NCBI RefSeq assembly: GCF_002954405.1
Contig: NZ_MQWC01000004.1
Span: forward strand, 2,623,909 to 2,687,908
Origin: Salinibacter sp. 10B
Lineage (GTDB): Bacteria; Bacteroidota; Rhodothermia; Rhodothermales; Salinibacteraceae
Direction: 5' to 3'
Length of the DNA: 64,000 nucleotides
In this document: one piece after another, positions 17,801-26,139 of the stretch
How the letters are laid out: each line of letters starts with the position of its first letter
Numbering within the stretch: the stretch's first letter is position 1
The notes under the pieces: generated by a model
Databases searched by the model: none
Seen by the model: only the letters and a program-made list of their open reading frames with translations
What the model was told of the DNA's origin: nothing
Program-made: the position numbers and the translations under genes

Positions 17801-18030
17801 CCCTCCACGCCTTCGATCCGGTCCTCGATGCGGCGGACGATGGACTGCTCGACCTCTTCGGGGGAGCCGCCGGGGTACGTGACGCGGACCTGGACGGCGT
17901 CGAGGCTAAACTCGGGGAAGACCTCCTGTACCGTAGTGGTGGCCGCGCCAATGCCGCCCAGCAGAATCAGCAGCATCAAGAGGTTGGCCGCTACCCCATT
18001 TCGGGCGAACCAGTCGATTACTTTGTTCAT
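14827..18030 (-). CDS. RND efflux pump inner-membrane permease (HAE1/AcrB family)
   Basis: The proton-driven pump of a tripartite exporter, 1067 residues, normal for the family. It starts with the typical cytoplasmic helix and first membrane segment (WFARNGVAANLLMLLILLGGIG). Two large periplasmic loops and two membrane bundles follow; the fourth-helix-like GIVVDDAIVVGENV carries the adjacent Asp pair used for proton transfer. It is the last gene of the TetR-TolC-HlyD-[four-helix protein]-RND operon. The insertion of the four-helix gene 63 bases upstream separates it from its adaptor. Substrate range is unknown. Confidence 0.95.
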   Translation of the reverse strand: MNKVIDWFARNGVAANLLMLLILLGGIGAATTTVQEVFPEFSLDAVQVRVTYPGGSPEEVEQSIVRRIEDRIEGVEGIDRILGTAGENVGLVTAELKRGTDLSRARTDIKSEVDRITAFPVQAEEPIVTEVTNRQQALQIALYGDASERVLKELAQRVKDDLTQDPQISFIQLSGVRDYEISVEMSREALRSYGLTLGRVAQLVREGSLDLPGGNIETAEEEITIRTEGQNYTKTDFEDLVLLSRPDGTTLRLGDVATVQDGFATNSDLITRFNGRPAAILNVFRTGDEQVLQVEETVKTYLDEDLASSLPAGIEAAIWQNQAENLRSRLNLLIENGILGLLLVIVALTLFLAPRLAFWTSVGIFLSFIGTFIVMQFLDVSINLLSLFGFILSIGIVVDDAIVVGENVFTEQENGGNPLDAAIRGTQRVGIPVIFAVLTTVAAFMPLLFIGGTIGKFLGDIPTIVIIVLLLSLVEVLFILPYHLSESPKRDDEASALLVRGLNRVRRRVAAGLWTFVRGPLTDALNFATRRYGVTICGGLALLLISFSFVANGYIGFSFFPSVQGKLVTAQLEMPAGTTPERTENITARLQETGYDAIEELETQAGQNLVQNVYVTVGQQPRATSGPDAAGFTPTQSNVAEVSFEMIDPEERAVTSVQFEERWREKTGQIPSARSLAFTASVVSVGEPVSVEISAPSEERLDRAVTAVRDSLERFGGVFDIQSDRDQGKREIELNLKPAARTLGLTLNDLAQQVRAGFFGVESYRLQRGQNEVRVYARLPDDERNAIADLDEYRIRTPSGADVPLEEVATAAVSYGPTQINRQDGRRVITVTADVNSAVTTGSAVTANLNSSVLPSIQRDIPGMTYQFGGQQRQQRKAQSSLVIGFLLALFAIYALLAIPFRSYLQPLVIMSTIPFAWIGALIGHLALDISLGLLSVFGIVGLSGVIVNDALVMLDFANEQRAKGRSWADALVRAGQMRFRPILLTSLTTFLGLFPIIIEQSVQAQFLIPMAVSLGAGILFGTAVLMLMVPSLAMLQRDATAWVQTTLLGYDEPSIHLGPYASQETE

Positions 18031-18090
18031 CTGTAGAACGTTGGCGGGTTGAAGGTTGGAAGGTGGAGGGTCGGAGGGTTCAGAGTTGGA

Positions 18091-18602
18091 GGGTTAAGGG
18101 TTGGATTGGTCCCAGTCGATTTCATAGCGCACCCGTCCCTCTTGCACTCTTGATGCATTGGGGCGGGACTTCAGGTAGCGGATGAGTCCGTGGATCTGCC
18201 GGGATGCTGTATCGCCGAGATTGTACGTCTTGTTGAACTCCTCCTCGCTGATGTACTCCCGATCTTTGGCGAGATACAACTGGGATTGCACCTCCGCGGC
18301 GGATCCTCGTGCGCGACCGAGCAGATCAAGGAAAACCTTTTGGGTGCGGCTGTTGAAGCCTTCCGCAATGTTACTCATCACCGACACGGCGGCCCGCCGA
18401 ATCTGATCGCGAAGACCGAAGTCGCTGGCAAACGGGTCGTCGTCAGATAGACCATACACGAGATTGCAAAGTTCTCGTCCCGTCTTCCAGGCGTCCAGTT
18501 CCTCAAATCGCGTAATCGTGGCCATCGTCTCTCAGGTACGATTTTCGTCGTCGAAAGAACGCTCAACACACACAACTTTTAACTCCCACCAACCCTTAAC
18601 CC
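18091..18602. repeat. Inverted repeats bounding the first four-helix-bundle cassette
   Basis: GGGTTAAGGGTTGG at 18091-18104 is perfectly matched in inverse at 18589-18602. Both sit in longer runs of degenerate GGTTGGA/GGGTTAAGG-type repeats (18040-18104 and 18570-18610). The left arm contains the stop codon of the four-helix gene; the right run reaches the stop codon of the upstream adaptor gene. Confidence 0.7.
18094..18525 (-). CDS. Four-helix-bundle protein (S23/IVP family) inserted in the efflux operon
   Basis: 143 residues of the 23S rRNA-intervening-sequence/Avd-like four-helix-bundle superfamily. The signature is [22 protein letters not shown] (about 39-60, quoted here in part) followed by a VQSQLYLAKD helix. 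Members include proteins encoded in rRNA insertions and the Avd accessory factors of retroelements; the role of stand-alone copies is unknown, with nucleic-acid binding a common suggestion. It interrupts an otherwise ordinary adaptor-RND operon in the operon's own direction and is bounded by inverted repeats. A homologue at 29510 occupies an equivalent place between gmd and fcl. Confidence 0.88.
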   Translation of the reverse strand: MATITRFEELDAWKTGRELCNLVYGLSDDDPFASDFGLRDQIRRAAVSVMSNIAEGFNSRTQKVFLDLLGRARGSAAEVQSQLYLAKDREYISEEEFNKTYNLGDTASRQIHGLIRYLKSRPNASRVQEGRVRYEIDWDQSNP

Positions 18603-18610
18603 CCAACCCA

Positions 18611-19858
18611 CTAACGCTCAACCCGAACTCTCATACTGTCGGAGTGGACGCGCAGGTCGGTCGTGATGATGCGGCTATTCGGATCGAGTGTTGGGGCCAG
18701 AAACGTTTGGTTTTCAACAGTTTGAATGAGCTCGACCGGTTGCTCCACGAGCATCGAGTCGCCCACGGCAGTCCAGACGGTCGGGGGCTGGTCTGGCGCA
18801 CGCGTGTGAACGGCCCGGCGTGGGACCACGTGGTACGTTCCCGATTGCCGTCCTTGTATGTCGACCGTCGCGTACGTGCCCACGGCCAGCGGCGGAGGCG
18901 CCGTCCCATACGACTCGTCCGGCATGTGCGACGCGACCGTCCCGTTGTCCTCCAACCGGTACGGATTTTCGACCCGCACCACCACATCCACCGTTCGCGT
19001 CTGCTCACTGATGGCGCCTTCGACGCGGTGAACGAATCCGTCCCACGAGAAGGAAGTGCCACCGTAGGTGTGTGACACCGTGGCGGGCAGGTCCACGGAC
19101 GTGCGCCGGGCGGCGGTCGACCAGAGATTTTGGATCAGGGCCGCTTTGCTGGACGGGAGGGAGACGACAATTTCCACCACCTCCGTGCCGTAGACGGTGG
19201 CGACGGGCGTGCCGGGGGCAAGGTAGGCCCCGAGATCGGCCTGCTTGGTGCGCACCATGCCGTTGAAGGGCACCTCCAGCGTCGTGCGGGCCAGGCGCGT
19301 CTCGGCGTTGTCGAGGGCCGCTCGTGCACTTTCGAGGTTGGCCTCGGCCTGGGCCACCTGCGGCTCGTTGAAGACCAGTCGCCCGAGCTCCGTGCTGTCC
19401 GGCTCCGGCGCCTGCCCCGTCCGCTCCCGAATGCGCTCGTAGTCGCGACGGGCGGCGCCTGCCTGCTCACGGGCCTGCAGGAGCTGTACCTTTGCCTGCG
19501 TGACCTGCGCCTCGGCTTGCTGCACGGCGTTCCGGTAGTCGGTGGGATCGACTTGGGCCAGTACTTCGCCGGCTTCAAAGCGTCCCCCGCTCACGAGCGC
19601 TTCCGACACGTCGACGAGCCGCCCGGCCACCTGTGTCGTGAGCTGAATTTCACGAACGGGGCGGACGGTGCCGGTGCCCCGCACGAGCAGGCTCCCGGAG
19701 CGCACGTCTACCGGCACGGTCGACACGAGGGGCGACTGCGGCGGGGGCTCCTCCTTCGGCGGCTGGGGCGCCAAAAGCCGAAGCAAGACGACGATAGCGA
19801 CGGCCCCCACGAGGAGTCCGCCTCCGATGAGGTACCACTTGTAGTTGCTGAAGTCCAT
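18611..19858 (-). CDS. RND efflux periplasmic adaptor (HlyD/MFP family)
   Basis: 415 residues linking the inner-membrane pump to the outer-membrane channel. One N-terminal membrane anchor (WYLIGGGLLVGAVAIVVLLRLL, residues about 8-29) precedes a periplasmic part with the lipoyl half-motif AGRLVDVSEALVSGG, a coiled-coil hairpin (about 105-185, rich in Gln/Ala/Arg) and a beta-barrel with NTRLARTTLEVPFNGMV-type sequence. Its final codons read ...GTTGAGCGT then TAG, and this end coincides with the start of the repeat run that precedes the four-helix gene. Second structural gene of the operon. Confidence 0.94.
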   Translation of the reverse strand: MDFSNYKWYLIGGGLLVGAVAIVVLLRLLAPQPPKEEPPPQSPLVSTVPVDVRSGSLLVRGTGTVRPVREIQLTTQVAGRLVDVSEALVSGGRFEAGEVLAQVDPTDYRNAVQQAEAQVTQAKVQLLQAREQAGAARRDYERIRERTGQAPEPDSTELGRLVFNEPQVAQAEANLESARAALDNAETRLARTTLEVPFNGMVRTKQADLGAYLAPGTPVATVYGTEVVEIVVSLPSSKAALIQNLWSTAARRTSVDLPATVSHTYGGTSFSWDGFVHRVEGAISEQTRTVDVVVRVENPYRLEDNGTVASHMPDESYGTAPPPLAVGTYATVDIQGRQSGTYHVVPRRAVHTRAPDQPPTVWTAVGDSMLVEQPVELIQTVENQTFLAPTLDPNSRIITTDLRVHSDSMRVRVER

Positions 19859-19969
19859 GACGCAAGTCGGTTGCGAAAAAACGAACGGACGACGGTCTCC
19901 ACTTCCCGTGTCCCGCTAATCCGTATGGGCGGACCGGCGGTCAGCCATACGTGGAGACGCACGCTGCAC

Positions 19970-21523
19970 CTACTGGAACAGGCGCGGGTCCTCGACCGAG
20001 TCGGTATCGGTCCACGTGCCGCCTAGGGCACGGTGGAGGGCCAGCCGGGCATTCACGGCCGCCAATCGTGCGGCGGCGAGGCGCGTTTGGGCCTGCACGA
20101 GGCCTCGCTCCGCATCCAGGAGCGAGAGCACGTCGCCGATGCCGCTCTCGTAGCGGTCGCGTTGGGTCTGGAACGAGGCGCGCGCCGAAGCCACCTGCTC
20201 TTGCAGGAAGCGGACGCGCTGCCGCTGCTTGTCGTAGGCCACGAGCGACGCCTTGACCTCCCGAAACGCGGTGAGGACCGTGTTCTGGTAGGCGGCGGCC
20301 TGCTGCTCGTAGCGGGCCTCGGCGGCATCCAGATTGGCGCGGAGGCGTCCGCCCTGGAAAAGCGGGGCGGTTAGCTGCGCGGCAAAGTTTGCAAACCGCT
20401 GGTCGATGTTAATCAGGCTTGCGAGGTCGCTGCTCTGTGTGCCGCCGGTGGCGGTGAGGGACAGGCTCGGCAGCATCTCGGCCCGTGCCACCCCAATCTG
20501 CTGGCGGGCGGCCTCCAATCGGAGGGCACTTGCCCGCACGTCGGGCCGCTGCATCAGCAGGTCGGACGGCAGGCCGGCGGGAATCGGCGACAGGTCGAGC
20601 GAGGCATCAATCGAGTCGGGGAGGAGGGCCTGCTCTTCGCCCGCGAACCGTCCGAGGAGCGTGGCAAGCCGACTCTCGGCGTCGTACAGCTGGCTCTCCA
20701 GCTGCGGCTGCTCCGACTGCGCGGCTTCCAGGCTCTGCCGGACGGTATACAGTTGAAACGACGGCGTGAGGCCCCGCGCGTATCGATCCTTCGTAATTTC
20801 AAGGCGTTGCTGCAGCAGGTCCACCGCCTTTTGGCCCAGCGCCACCTGTCGCTGCAGCGCGGCGACCTGGAAGTAGGTGGAGATTGTTTGGCTGATGACG
20901 GAGATGCGGGCCGTCTGCAAGTCGGCCGCCGTCGCAAAATACTGGCTGAGTGCCGCCTTGCGCTGGCTCCGCACGCGCCCCCAGAAGTCGAGCTCGTAGG
21001 AGAGGCCAAGGGTGGCCTGGTAGGTGGAGAACTCGAAGCGATCCGGGAACGACTGTTGCTGTCCACCGCCGGGCGCACCGCCACCATTTTCGCCGTTGCC
21101 TCCGTCCCCTCCACCGCTCCCGATCGCCCCCCCGATGCCTGTGTTGGCCGGCTGGTTCTGATAATTCAACTGCCCGTTGGCATTCGCGCTTGGGAAGAGG
21201 GGCGCACGTGCAATCCGAAACTGCGCCGCCAATTCCTCCACGCGGGCCTGGGCGGCTGCGAGGTCAAAATTGGCGGCGAGGGCCGTGTCCACGAGCGTCG
21301 TGAGCGTGGTGTCGCCGAAGGCAGTCCACCAGCGCTGGGCGTCGTAGCGGGCCGTGTCGGCGGTTGCGGCAGGGAGGACCGTATCGGCCGGGGCAAACGT
21401 GGCGGGCAACTCCCGTTCGGCTTCCGGAGCGGGCATCGACGGGGTGAGCGAGCACCCCGGGAGCAGGAGTCCGCCCGACAACAGAAGCACGCTGAGTAGG
21501 AAGAAGAAAGCAGAACGGTGCAT
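19970..21523 (-). CDS. TolC/NodT-type outer-membrane efflux lipoprotein
   Basis: 517 residues from the ATG at 21523, chosen because it places a lipoprotein signal at the N-terminus (LLLSGGLLLPGC, acylated Cys24). Two repeated OEP domains with long helices are visible (for example ARVEELAAQFRIARAPLFP and LRLEAARQQIGVARAEMLP), the standard pattern of outer-membrane efflux channels. A Gly/Asn-rich insert (GGAIGSGGGDGGNGENGGGA region, about 145-170) is unusual and probably a surface or periplasmic loop. It is the first structural gene after the TetR regulator. Confidence 0.94.
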   Translation of the reverse strand: MHRSAFFFLLSVLLLSGGLLLPGCSLTPSMPAPEAERELPATFAPADTVLPAATADTARYDAQRWWTAFGDTTLTTLVDTALAANFDLAAAQARVEELAAQFRIARAPLFPSANANGQLNYQNQPANTGIGGAIGSGGGDGGNGENGGGAPGGGQQQSFPDRFEFSTYQATLGLSYELDFWGRVRSQRKAALSQYFATAADLQTARISVISQTISTYFQVAALQRQVALGQKAVDLLQQRLEITKDRYARGLTPSFQLYTVRQSLEAAQSEQPQLESQLYDAESRLATLLGRFAGEEQALLPDSIDASLDLSPIPAGLPSDLLMQRPDVRASALRLEAARQQIGVARAEMLPSLSLTATGGTQSSDLASLINIDQRFANFAAQLTAPLFQGGRLRANLDAAEARYEQQAAAYQNTVLTAFREVKASLVAYDKQRQRVRFLQEQVASARASFQTQRDRYESGIGDVLSLLDAERGLVQAQTRLAAARLAAVNARLALHRALGGTWTDTDSVEDPRLFQ

Positions 21524-21593
21524 GGGAGAGGTCGGAAAACAAGAAGAGCCGACCGGGCGGGTCGGCTGTACATTACGGATTGGGTCCGGGTCG

Positions 21594-22232
21594 TTAGCTC
21601 GGCGCAAGGCCGTGGTAGACGAGGTCGAACAGGTGATCTTTTCGGTTTTCCACGAAGGCGTCCCAGTTATTCTCTGCCGGGGGATGTACGATCTTCACCG
21701 TCGGTTGGGAGACGAAAAAGAACAGACACATAGAGATAACGGAGATGACCGTATGAGTGGGGTCCACCGACCGAATCTCTCCGGCCTGAGCCGCCGAGGC
21801 AATGGTTTCCACGAGAAACTTTGGCGGAGCGTCCCCGGCCTTCATTGCTTCGCGCAGATGCGTTCCAAGAAGCGACCCGCCTGTGAGGTTTTCATTCACC
21901 ATGAGCCGCATGGCGTTCTCATTCGCACGCACAAAGTCCACGTAGCCGTCGATGAAGGCGCGGAGCGTCTCTTCGAAGGTAGGCGCCTCCTCCAGCGATT
22001 CGCCAAACGACGCCATGAAGCGCTGCATCGTAAAGCCGAACACCTCCTCGTACAGTGTCTCTTTGTCGCGAAAGTAGTAGTGGAGCATGGCCTTGTTGAT
22101 GCCGGCAGCATCCGCAATTTCCTGCATCCGGGCCCCACGTTTGCCCTCGCGGGCGAAGACCTGCAGGGCGGCGTCGAAAATGGCCCGCTCAGTGTCGGAG
22201 TAGTCGGCGAGCGGGTCGGCAGCGTCGGGCAT
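21594..22232 (-). CDS. TetR-family transcriptional regulator of the efflux operon
   Basis: 212 residues from the ATG at 22232 (an ATG 15 bases upstream is also possible). The N-terminal HTH reads GARMQEIADAAGINKAMLHYYF followed by DKETLYEEVF, the canonical TetR domain; the C-terminal ligand-binding domain is all-helical. It is the first gene of the efflux operon, 70 bases ahead of the outer-membrane gene, so it most likely represses its own operon and responds to a pump substrate. A dyad upstream of its start is a candidate operator. Confidence 0.9.
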   Translation of the reverse strand: MPDAADPLADYSDTERAIFDAALQVFAREGKRGARMQEIADAAGINKAMLHYYFRDKETLYEEVFGFTMQRFMASFGESLEEAPTFEETLRAFIDGYVDFVRANENAMRLMVNENLTGGSLLGTHLREAMKAGDAPPKFLVETIASAAQAGEIRSVDPTHTVISVISMCLFFFVSQPTVKIVHPPAENNWDAFVENRKDHLFDLVYHGLAPS

Positions 22233-22296
22233 GAGGCAACAGTCCATCTCAATCTCAAAAGCAGACACCCAGGCCAACGAGATGACAACCGCCTGG

Positions 22297-22314
22297 TTCA
22301 ACCATTTGGTTAAA
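22297..22314. promoter_or_regulatory. TetR-type operator candidate
   Basis: The 18-base dyad TTcAACCA-TT-TGGTTaAA lies about 50-65 bases upstream of the TetR start and at the left edge of the spacer to the divergent fasciclin gene. Length, symmetry and position fit a TetR-family operator controlling its own operon. Binding is inferred. Confidence 0.55.
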
Positions 22315-22527
22315 ACAGATGGGTAAGAATGGGTGAAGGGCACCGGTCATCTGGGAATCCTGATGCGGTGACGGTCCCCGTCGCGTCCTCGACGAAAGCG
22401 GCCCTTAACCCGTTCCTCACAGAGTAGAAATGGGCATCGCCCCGGACCTGTCGTGTACCACGGACGAGAGTGCGCGCAGGGATTCTGCGCTTCGTGTTTG
22501 TATTCCGACATCAATTTCGACCTTCCT

Positions 22528-23469
22528 ATGACGTTCGACATCCCCCTGTTTGCTTCGTTGCTCCGCCGATGGTCGCTGCTCGGCATCGGCGTGTTGGCCC
22601 TCGGCCTGGTCGTCGTGGGGTGTGACAACAACGGCGGCGTTCCCGCCGAGGAGCGCACCGTTGCGGGCATCGTGTCTCTCTCTCAGGCCAATACGAGTAC
22701 GCTCGCTGGTGCCCTTGAACAGTCCGATCTCGCTGATTCACTGAGCAATGAGGATACTACCCTCACGGTATTCGCCCCAGTCGACAGTGCGTTCGACAAC
22801 ATCGACAAGGAGGAGTTGACCGAAAACGACGACCTGCTCAGCGAGGTACTGACGGCCCACGTCGTGCCCGGGCGCGCCCTTACCGCCGATCGGATTGAGG
22901 ACGGGAAAACGGTGGTCACCATGGAGGGCGACAGCCTCACCTTGTACGTCGACGACGGGGCCGTGCAGGTGAACGGGGACGCCGTGATCACGGCCGACAT
23001 TGAAGGGACGAACGGCGTGGTACACCTCATCGACGAGGTTCTTCTCAAAACTGCCGACGCGGTGGACCGCGTCCGGCTGGCGCCGCAGTTTGGCCTCTTT
23101 TCCGACCTGGTGGGAGAGGGGGAGCTTGCAAGTGCCCTTCGCGAGGAGGACCGCACCGTCTTTGCGCCGACCGATCAGGCTCTCCTGGAGGCCTTCGACG
23201 AAAACGACAACGGGACGCTCGACGACGACGAATGGCCGAACGACGCCGGATCGACAGTGCGGTACCACGCACTGCAGGCGGTCTACTTTGCCTCCGACGT
23301 GCCCCCCTCCGCCACCGAGTATCCGACGCTGGAAGGCTCGAACGTGACCCTGAAGCGGAGTGACGACACCGTCACGGTGAACGACGCCGCGGTGACGAGC
23401 CCGGACATCGAGGTAGAGAATGGAGTCCTCCATGGCATCGATGCCGTTCTCCACCCACCGAGCCAGTAG
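22528..23469 (+). CDS. Fasciclin-domain lipoprotein with an EF-hand-like loop
   Basis: 313 residues from the ATG at 22528, which gives a lipoprotein signal (GIGVLALGLVVVGC, Cys32). Two fasciclin (FAS1) repeats follow; the first shows TLTVFAPVDSAFDNI and an NGVVHLIDEVLL ending, the second DRTVFAPTDQALLEAF and NGVLHGIDAVLHP. FAS1 domains mediate adhesion and matrix binding. Inside the second domain, residues 224-235 (DENDNGTLDDDE) match a canonical 12-residue EF-hand calcium loop. The protein should be anchored in the outer or inner membrane facing the periplasm or surface. Confidence 0.92.
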   Translation: MTFDIPLFASLLRRWSLLGIGVLALGLVVVGCDNNGGVPAEERTVAGIVSLSQANTSTLAGALEQSDLADSLSNEDTTLTVFAPVDSAFDNIDKEELTENDDLLSEVLTAHVVPGRALTADRIEDGKTVVTMEGDSLTLYVDDGAVQVNGDAVITADIEGTNGVVHLIDEVLLKTADAVDRVRLAPQFGLFSDLVGEGELASALREEDRTVFAPTDQALLEAFDENDNGTLDDDEWPNDAGSTVRYHALQAVYFASDVPPSATEYPTLEGSNVTLKRSDDTVTVNDAAVTSPDIEVENGVLHGIDAVLHPPSQ

Positions 23470-23526
23470 TGGGGTCGGCACGGGGCATAGCATCTCGCCA
23501 GCTCACCATTGCCCTGCGTCCTTCAG

Positions 23527-23563
23527 CGCCGGGCCCGCTCCGTTCCAGGAGCGGCGTCCGGCG
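23527..23563. terminator. Stem-loop between convergent fasciclin and helicase genes
   Basis: CGCTCC pairs with GGAGCG around GTTCCA, and an outer CGCCGG pairs with CCGGCG. The position between two convergent 3' ends fits a bidirectional terminator, but only three T bases follow. Confidence 0.4.
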
Positions 23564-23638
23564 TTTGGCGTCGCGGGGAGGATTGCGGTGAAGGGCGGCG
23601 TTTTCGGGTCTCGGCGCTTCGTACTGCGGACGTTCCCC

Positions 23639-25999
23639 CTACCGAATGACCCGCAGCTTGGCGAATTTCAGCTTCAGCTTCTTGTTGCCGATGTCCGAGC
23701 CGAAGTAGACAACCGCGGTGGCCTTCTCGCCCTCGCCCTCCACGGATTGCACCTTGCCGTCCCCAAATTTTGAGTGCTCCACCCGGGCCCCCGGCACGAT
23801 CTCACCCTGACCCTCGTCGTAGACGACGCGCCGCCCGCTGCCGCCGTCGGTCGATTCGATGCGGCGGAGCCCGTCCGACGAGCCCTTGTTTTTTCCGTTG
23901 CCGCTCAGGTTTTGCCGGTAGTAGTGCGGGTCCATCTCGTCGTAGCTTTCGGTGGACCCGCCGCCGGACGTGAAGCGGTCGGACTCCTGCTCCAGTTCGC
24001 CACCGGCTTCGGTGCGCACCACGTCGCTATCCACTTCCTCCAGAAAGCGGCTGCGCGTATTGGAGGTCTGCTCGCCGTAGCGGTACCGGCTGCGCGCCCA
24101 GCTGAGGTAGAGGCGCTTCTCGGCCCGCGTCACACCGACGTAGAAGAGCCGCCGTTCCTCTTCGAGTTCGCTTTTTTCCTGCGTCGCCTGCTCCAGTGGA
24201 AAGAGCCCTTCCTCCAGTCCTGCGATGAAGACGACAGGATATTCCGTTCCCTTCGCGGCGTGCAGTGTCATGAGCGTCACCTTGTCCCCCTCGTCCTCCG
24301 CTTCGTCCTGGTCGGTCATGAGGGCCACCTCTTGCAGGAACGTGCTGATGGTGGCGTCGTCCGTATTCGCCACGTACTCGGCCAGCGCACTGATGAGCTC
24401 CTGCACGTTTTCCCAGCGGCGTAGATTCTCCTGCGTGTGCTCCTTCCGCAGGTCGCTGAGGACGCCGGCATCCTGGATGAGGTCGCGCGCCAGCTCGTCG
24501 GCGGGCGTGCTTTCGGCCTTTGAGGCGTAGCGGGCGATGAGGTGGCGAAACTTGTCGACCGCGTTCACGGCCCGCGTGCCCAGCGTCTCGATGCTCTCGG
24601 CCCGTTCGATGGCCTGCCAGAGCGAGAGATTGTGTTGCTGCGCGTAGCGCTGGAGCCGTTCCTGCGTCTTGTCGCCGATGCCGCGCGTGGGGTAGTTGAT
24701 GACGCGCTGCAGGCTGGCGGAGTCGTTCGGATTCACCAGCAGCTTGAGGTACGCCAGCACGTCCTTGATCTCCTTCCGCTCGTAGAAGGAGGTGCCGCCG
24801 ATCACGCGGTAGGGCACATTCTCCTTGCGCAGCGCCTCCTCAATGGCCCGGCTCTGGGCATTGGTGCGGTAGAGAACCGCAAAATCGCCATGCTCCATGC
24901 CTTCGCGCAGATGCAGGTCGCGGATCCGTCGCTCAATCTTCTGCGCCTCGTCCTTCTCGCTGAGCGCCTCCATGAGCGCCACGTACTCGCCCTCCGCATT
25001 GTCCGTCCACAGGCTCTTCTCGATCTGGTCGTCGTTCTGGTCGATGATCGAGTCGGCCAGCCGCAGAATGTTTTTGGTGGAGCGGTAGTTGCGCTCCAGC
25101 CGGATCGTGGTGGCCTCCGGGTAGTCCTGGTCGAACGAAAGGATGTTGGTGATGTCGGCCCCGCGGAAGGCGTAGATGCTCTGCGCGTCGTCACCCACCA
25201 CACAGAGATTTTGGTGGCGGTCGGCCAGCTTGCGGGCGAGAACGTACTGGGCCTGGTTCGTGTCCTGGTACTCGTCAATGTGGACGTACTGCCAGCGCCG
25301 CTGGTACTTTTCCAGCACGTCCTCGTGCTCGTTGAAGAGCTCGATTGGCTTCAAGAGCAGGTCGTCGAAGTCGAGCGCGTTGGCCTGTTGCAGGGCGCGC
25401 TCGTAGGCCGGATAGATCTTCGCCGCCGCCTCCTGCTGATCGCCCCGCGCCAGACTCTTGTATTCTTCCGGCCCGATCATCTGGTTTTTGGCACTCGAAA
25501 TCATGCGCTGTACGGCCCGCGGCTTCACCACGTCCCGGTTGACACCCGACAGCTGCCGGGACTGCATCTGCTGCTTGATGATGCGTTTCGAGTCGGAGGT
25601 GTCGTAGATGGAGAAGTCCTGCGAGTAGCCGATCTTGTCGCCCTCCATCCGCAGCAGGCGAGCGAACGACGAGTGAAAGGTGCCCACCCACATGCCGCGG
25701 GCGTCGTCGCCCACAAGGTCTTCTACGCGCTCCTTCATCTCGGAGGCGGCCTTGTTCGTAAACGTGAGCGCCAGAATGTCGCGCGGCTGGGCCCGACCGG
25801 TGGCTAGGAGATAGGCCATGCGGTGGGTGAGCGCGCGCGTCTTGCCGGAGCCCGGCCCCGCGATAATCATGACGGGGCCTTCGGTGGTCGTCACGGCCTC
25901 GCGCTGCTTCTCATTGAGGCCGTCGAGGATCCGTTGTTCGGCCTCTGGGTCGGGATCGACGGTCGTGGGCTCGTCGCGAGTGAGGTGAATGCGGCGCAT
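23639..25999 (-). CDS. pcrA: UvrD/PcrA-type superfamily 1 DNA helicase
   Basis: 786 residues, a typical length for PcrA/UvrD. Walker A AGPGSGKT is at 47-54; LTFTNKAASEMKER (motif Ia), HIDEYQDTNQAQY (Walker B region), VVGDDAQSIYAFRGAD (motif III) and VTLMTLHAAKGTEYPVVFIAG (motifs V/VI region, split here in part) follow in order. The C-terminal Tudor-like module reads VEHSKFGDGKV...KLKLKFAKLRVI, as in PcrA. It unwinds DNA in repair and replication and displaces RecA in relatives. Single gene. Confidence 0.95.
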   Translation of the reverse strand: MRRIHLTRDEPTTVDPDPEAEQRILDGLNEKQREAVTTTEGPVMIIAGPGSGKTRALTHRMAYLLATGRAQPRDILALTFTNKAASEMKERVEDLVGDDARGMWVGTFHSSFARLLRMEGDKIGYSQDFSIYDTSDSKRIIKQQMQSRQLSGVNRDVVKPRAVQRMISSAKNQMIGPEEYKSLARGDQQEAAAKIYPAYERALQQANALDFDDLLLKPIELFNEHEDVLEKYQRRWQYVHIDEYQDTNQAQYVLARKLADRHQNLCVVGDDAQSIYAFRGADITNILSFDQDYPEATTIRLERNYRSTKNILRLADSIIDQNDDQIEKSLWTDNAEGEYVALMEALSEKDEAQKIERRIRDLHLREGMEHGDFAVLYRTNAQSRAIEEALRKENVPYRVIGGTSFYERKEIKDVLAYLKLLVNPNDSASLQRVINYPTRGIGDKTQERLQRYAQQHNLSLWQAIERAESIETLGTRAVNAVDKFRHLIARYASKAESTPADELARDLIQDAGVLSDLRKEHTQENLRRWENVQELISALAEYVANTDDATISTFLQEVALMTDQDEAEDEGDKVTLMTLHAAKGTEYPVVFIAGLEEGLFPLEQATQEKSELEEERRLFYVGVTRAEKRLYLSWARSRYRYGEQTSNTRSRFLEEVDSDVVRTEAGGELEQESDRFTSGGGSTESYDEMDPHYYRQNLSGNGKNKGSSDGLRRIESTDGGSGRRVVYDEGQGEIVPGARVEHSKFGDGKVQSVEGEGEKATAVVYFGSDIGNKKLKLKFAKLRVIR

Positions 26000-26139
26000 G
26001 CGGGAGACGGTAGTTCAGAGAAACGGAAACACGACATCCCTATGTACGGCGTGGTCGGATCTGCGTTCGCCCCGAATGTTGCGGCGGGAGAGGCAGGACG
26101 CCGAGGGTCGGACACGATGAGAGGGACGTCAGCGCAGGC

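Noticed and set aside
24542-25807. Open frame of 421 codons on the plus strand
   Set aside because: Antisense to the helicase gene; Val/Leu/Arg-rich without motifs, while the minus strand carries all helicase motifs.
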